This document shows, piece by piece, positions 62,151-64,000 of a stretch of 64,000 bases of DNA. A program made the translations under genes and the position numbers. The notes beneath the pieces are model-generated. The model had not been told where the DNA came from and did no database searches. It worked only from the letters and a program-made list of their open reading frames with translations. Numbering within the stretch: position 1 is the stretch's first letter; each line of letters starts with the position of its first letter. This DNA comes from Mesobacterium_A hydrothermale (lineage in GTDB: Bacteria > Pseudomonadota > Alphaproteobacteria > Rhodobacterales > Rhodobacteraceae), in NCBI RefSeq assembly GCF_035818635.1, contig NZ_JAYLLH010000012.1, positions 50,897-114,896 on the forward strand. The letters run 5' to 3'.

Positions 62151-62792
62151 CTATCCCCGCGCCCATCCAGCCAACACCGTTTCCAGATCGCCATAGCCCG
62201 TGACCCGCCGTTCAAAGCGCAACCCCAGCCGTTCTGCACAGGCGCGGGCCTTTTCGGTCAGCGCCGGGTCGTCGGTCTGGGCCTGGTAGACCAGGCTTTC
62301 GTAATTCCCGAAATACATGTCGAGCAGTTGCGGATGCCGGTCCAGCCCCAGCGGTTTCCAGACAAAGGCATCGAACTGCCGGACCAGGAAATCGGTCAGG
62401 TAAAAGGCCGTGGCCTCGTCGGTTTGGGCAAACCGGGCGTTGCCTTCGAAGAAGGAATAGCAATGCGGTCCGGGCACCATCTCGACCCCGATCTCGTCAC
62501 AAGCGGCCTGCAGTAACCCGCCGGTGCCGCAATCGCCATAGACCACGAAAACCTGGTCATAGCGGTTGCTGTGCCTGGCCACCGCGTCGCGCACGGCCTG
62601 GGTGATCTTTTCGGGGTGGTTGTGCAGGATCGCGGGCAGACAGGTTAGGTCCAGGTGGGACCAGCCGTTCCTGTCCTTGAGGTCAAGAATCTCTCGGGCC
62701 AGCGCGCCGCAGGCGATCAGCAGGATCCGTCCGCGTCCCGCGGCGGGCAATCCCTGTTCGGTCAGCGCCGAATCGTCAGGTGTGGCTGTCAT
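62151..62792 (-). CDS. DUF1638 protein linked to corrinoid methyl transfer
   Basis: A 213-residue protein of the DUF1638 family. Cysteine-bearing motifs IACGALAREI (about 25-35) and VVYGDCGTGGLL (about 84-95) and a following H-C pair (GPHCYSF) could bind a metal. The family is often encoded beside MtbC/MttC corrinoid proteins and their methyltransferases, as here. It overlaps the small membrane gene by 17 nt. Function not established. Confidence 0.82.
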   Translation of the reverse strand: MTATPDDSALTEQGLPAAGRGRILLIACGALAREILDLKDRNGWSHLDLTCLPAILHNHPEKITQAVRDAVARHSNRYDQVFVVYGDCGTGGLLQAACDEIGVEMVPGPHCYSFFEGNARFAQTDEATAFYLTDFLVRQFDAFVWKPLGLDRHPQLLDMYFGNYESLVYQAQTDDPALTEKARACAERLGLRFERRVTGYGDLETVLAGWARG

Positions 62793-62949
62793 CCAGGGTC
62801 ACGTGCGACATCGCCCAACGGGCGGCAAGGGCCAGTACCATCAGCACCGGCAGCACAGTCAGGGCCCCCCACTGTGCGATTGCGACGACGGTCAACGCCG
62901 CGGCGGCAATCACCACCAGCACAAGGGTCGCAAAGGTCGTCACTGGCAT
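62776..62949 (-). CDS. Small membrane protein (57 residues)
   Basis: A 57-residue protein made of two hydrophobic stretches (about 5-25 and 27-45). It has a strong AAAGGAGG ribosome binding site before ATG 62949, and its 3' end overlaps DUF1638 by 17 nt, which supports a real, coupled gene. I do not recognise a family. It lies downstream of the terminator of the corrinoid-protein gene. Confidence 0.65.
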   Translation of the reverse strand: MPVTTFATLVLVVIAAAALTVVAIAQWGALTVLPVLMVLALAARWAMSHVTLDDSHT

Positions 62950-62997
62950 AGCAGCCTCCTTTCCCTGATCCCAGTATGGTACATTCCCCCGGACATG

Positions 62998-63028
62998 AAA
63001 AGGCCCCACCGACACTGGCGGAGCCTTC
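62998..63028 (-). terminator. Rho-independent terminator of the corrinoid-protein gene
   Basis: On the reverse strand an 11-bp stem with two G:U pairs (AAGGCTCCGCC / GGTGGGGCCTT, 6-nt loop) runs into TTTT. It lies 37 nt after the gene stop and upstream of the small membrane gene. Confidence 0.85.
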
Positions 63029-63064
63029 CTGTCATCACAGGGCCGCTATCGGCCCGTCAGGGGA

Positions 63065-63766
63065 TTATGCCTGCATCTGGTTGTGCTTGCGCGCGACCAT
63101 GGATTTGGCGGTTTCGACGGCCACGGCAGCGTCGCGGCAATAGGCGTCTGCACCGATGGCCTTGCCGAATTCTTCGTTCAGCGGCGCGCCACCGACCAGC
63201 ACGATATAGTCTTCGCGCATGCCCTTCTCGACCAGGTTGTCGATCACGACCTTCATATAGGGCATGGTGGTGGTCAGCAGGGCGGACATACCAAGGATGT
63301 CGGGCTTATGTTCTTCCAGCGCCTCGATATAGGTCTCGACCGCGGTGTTGATGCCGAGGTCGACCACTTCGAAACCGGCGCCTTCCATCATCATCGAAAC
63401 CAGGTTCTTGCCGATGTCGTGGATGTCGCCCTTGACCGTACCGATCACCATCGCGCCCATGCGCGGTGCGCCGGTTTCGGCCAGCAGTGGCTTGAGGATG
63501 GCCATGCCGCCCTTCATCGCGTTGGCGGCAAGCAGAACTTCGGGCACGAACAGGATGCCGTCACGGAAATCGTCACCGACGATCTTCATGCCGCCGACCA
63601 ATGCCTCGGTCAGAACCCGGTAGGGGGCCCAGCCGCGGTCCAGCAGGATGTGCACGCCTTCCTCGATCTCTTCCTTGAGACCGTCATAAAGGTCGTCGAA
63701 CATCTGTTGGACAAGTTCGTCGTCGTCGAGTTCGGACAGGATGATGTCGTCTTCTTCGTCAGACAT
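63065..63766 (-). CDS. MtbC/MttC-like corrinoid (B12-binding) protein
   Basis: A 233-residue corrinoid protein. A very acidic N terminus is followed by the helical methionine-synthase cap-like domain (about 20-100) and a Rossmann B12 domain with the base-off motif DIHDIGKN (Asp-x-His-x-x-Gly, about 117-122), GMSALLTTTMPYM and LVGGAPLN. Such proteins carry methyl groups between a substrate-specific MtxB enzyme and a tetrahydrofolate- or CoM-type acceptor. No MttB/MtbB enzyme or activator is in the window. Relatives handle methylamines, betaines or methoxy aromatics. Confidence 0.9.
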   Translation of the reverse strand: MSDEEDDIILSELDDDELVQQMFDDLYDGLKEEIEEGVHILLDRGWAPYRVLTEALVGGMKIVGDDFRDGILFVPEVLLAANAMKGGMAILKPLLAETGAPRMGAMVIGTVKGDIHDIGKNLVSMMMEGAGFEVVDLGINTAVETYIEALEEHKPDILGMSALLTTTMPYMKVVIDNLVEKGMREDYIVLVGGAPLNEEFGKAIGADAYCRDAAVAVETAKSMVARKHNQMQA

Positions 63767-64000
63767 GGGAAATTCCTCTTTCGATGACGGGACTCGGGCC
63801 CGGATTTTCTGCGACTATTCGTCGTTTTTTTCCCAAGACAATAGGCGTTTTGCGACATACGCGCCATCTGCTGCGACCAATGCGGCCATGGCGCGCCCCC
63901 GCTTGCAAATGTTCTTGTTATGTTCTAGTGGATTGATCGCGACAAACGAGTCCGAATTGGGATTCCCATTTGGTGCTGGCCGTGCGAGTCATGCTGATGC
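63767..64000. other. Intergenic region with promoter of the corrinoid gene and edge of the next gene
   Basis: This 234-nt segment upstream of the corrinoid-protein gene carries an SOS box at 63911-63925. A plus-strand frame open from 63889 to the window edge (37 codons) spans the box and shows no family features, so no gene is called. A damage-inducible gene probably starts at or beyond the right edge. Confidence 0.5.
63911..63925 (+). promoter_or_regulatory. Alphaproteobacterial LexA (SOS) box
   Basis: GTTCTTGTTATGTTC fits exactly the direct repeat GTTC-N7-GTTC reported for LexA of Rhodobacter and other alphaproteobacteria. It lies 75 nt before the window edge and more than 140 nt from the corrinoid gene, so it most likely controls a rightward gene outside the window. 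Confidence 0.7.

Noticed and set aside
63889..64000. Plus-strand frame open to the window edge
   Set aside because: It would contain the SOS box within its coding sequence and shows no family motif. The true gene probably starts further right.

Overview
This is a high-GC window (about two thirds G+C by eye) from an alphaproteobacterium, most likely of the order Rhodobacterales (Rhodobacter/Paracoccus/Roseobacter type). The reasons are the cbbF-P-T-G-A gene order, an alphaproteobacterial LexA box (GTTC-N7-GTTC), short hairpin repeats ending in a TATTTT tail, a urea ABC transporter, and a MtbC/DUF1638 pair. Genes are dense, with many 4-nt ATGA/GTGA overlaps. No tRNA, rRNA, CRISPR array, transposase or phage gene was seen. 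Family assignments are by recognition of motifs and overall sequence; no searches were run.

Layout. (1) 1-242: tail of a sensor kinase. (2) 246-10035: a Calvin-Benson-Bassham operon, cbbR divergent from cbbF-P-T-gap-cbbA-cbbE-redoxin-cbbZ-cbbY, closed by a strong terminator. RuBisCO genes are absent. (3) 10191-30484: an alcohol-oxidation island. It holds a TauABC/SsuABC-type ABC transporter, an aldehyde dehydrogenase with its DUF779 partner, a response regulator/FIST/hybrid-kinase signalling operon, the lanthanide methanol dehydrogenase gene xoxF, a small cytochrome c, a lanthanide-uptake-like ABC cluster, a PedF-type cytochrome c with a XoxJ-like protein, and a NosR-like flavo-iron-sulfur membrane protein with its ApbE flavin transferase. 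(4) 30542-40710: a histidine-type transporter without an ATPase and a complete hut pathway (U, G, H, I, F, C). (5) 40769-46401: an XRE-cupin regulator followed by an unassigned six-gene oxidative/hydrolytic operon (desaturase-like di-iron enzyme, Rieske ferredoxin, AhpD-like protein, AstE/AspA-like hydrolase, 2-oxoglutarate oxygenase, NicX-like metalloprotein). (6) 46475-53058: a spermidine/putrescine-type ABC transporter with a racemase, its ATPase gene broken by two indels, and a divergent GntR regulator and acetyltransferase. (7) 53062-59166: urtABCDE. (8) 59532-64000: a retropepsin-like protease, an M48 protease, a P450, DUF1638, a small membrane protein, a MtbC-like corrinoid protein and an SOS box at the edge.

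How it fits together. XoxF would oxidise a short alcohol in the periplasm and pass electrons to the small cytochromes c. The aldehyde dehydrogenase would oxidise an aldehyde further. The beta-propeller/ABC cluster would supply lanthanide or another component of the PQQ system. The kinase/FIST/regulator operon resembles the ErcS'(NahK)/NosP/ErbR group of Pseudomonas ethanol oxidation. A shared 16-bp dyad, roughly TTGGACCATGGTCGTA, lies upstream of almost every unit of this island, including the regulator itself, the otherwise unexplained ABC transporter and the NosR-like gene. It therefore defines a candidate regulon by sequence alone. The Calvin-cycle genes could assimilate CO2 released by C1 oxidation if RuBisCO is encoded elsewhere.

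The main candidates for something undescribed are that regulon, with its NosR/ApbE branch, and the XRE-cupin-controlled catabolic cluster at 40.8-46.4 kb.
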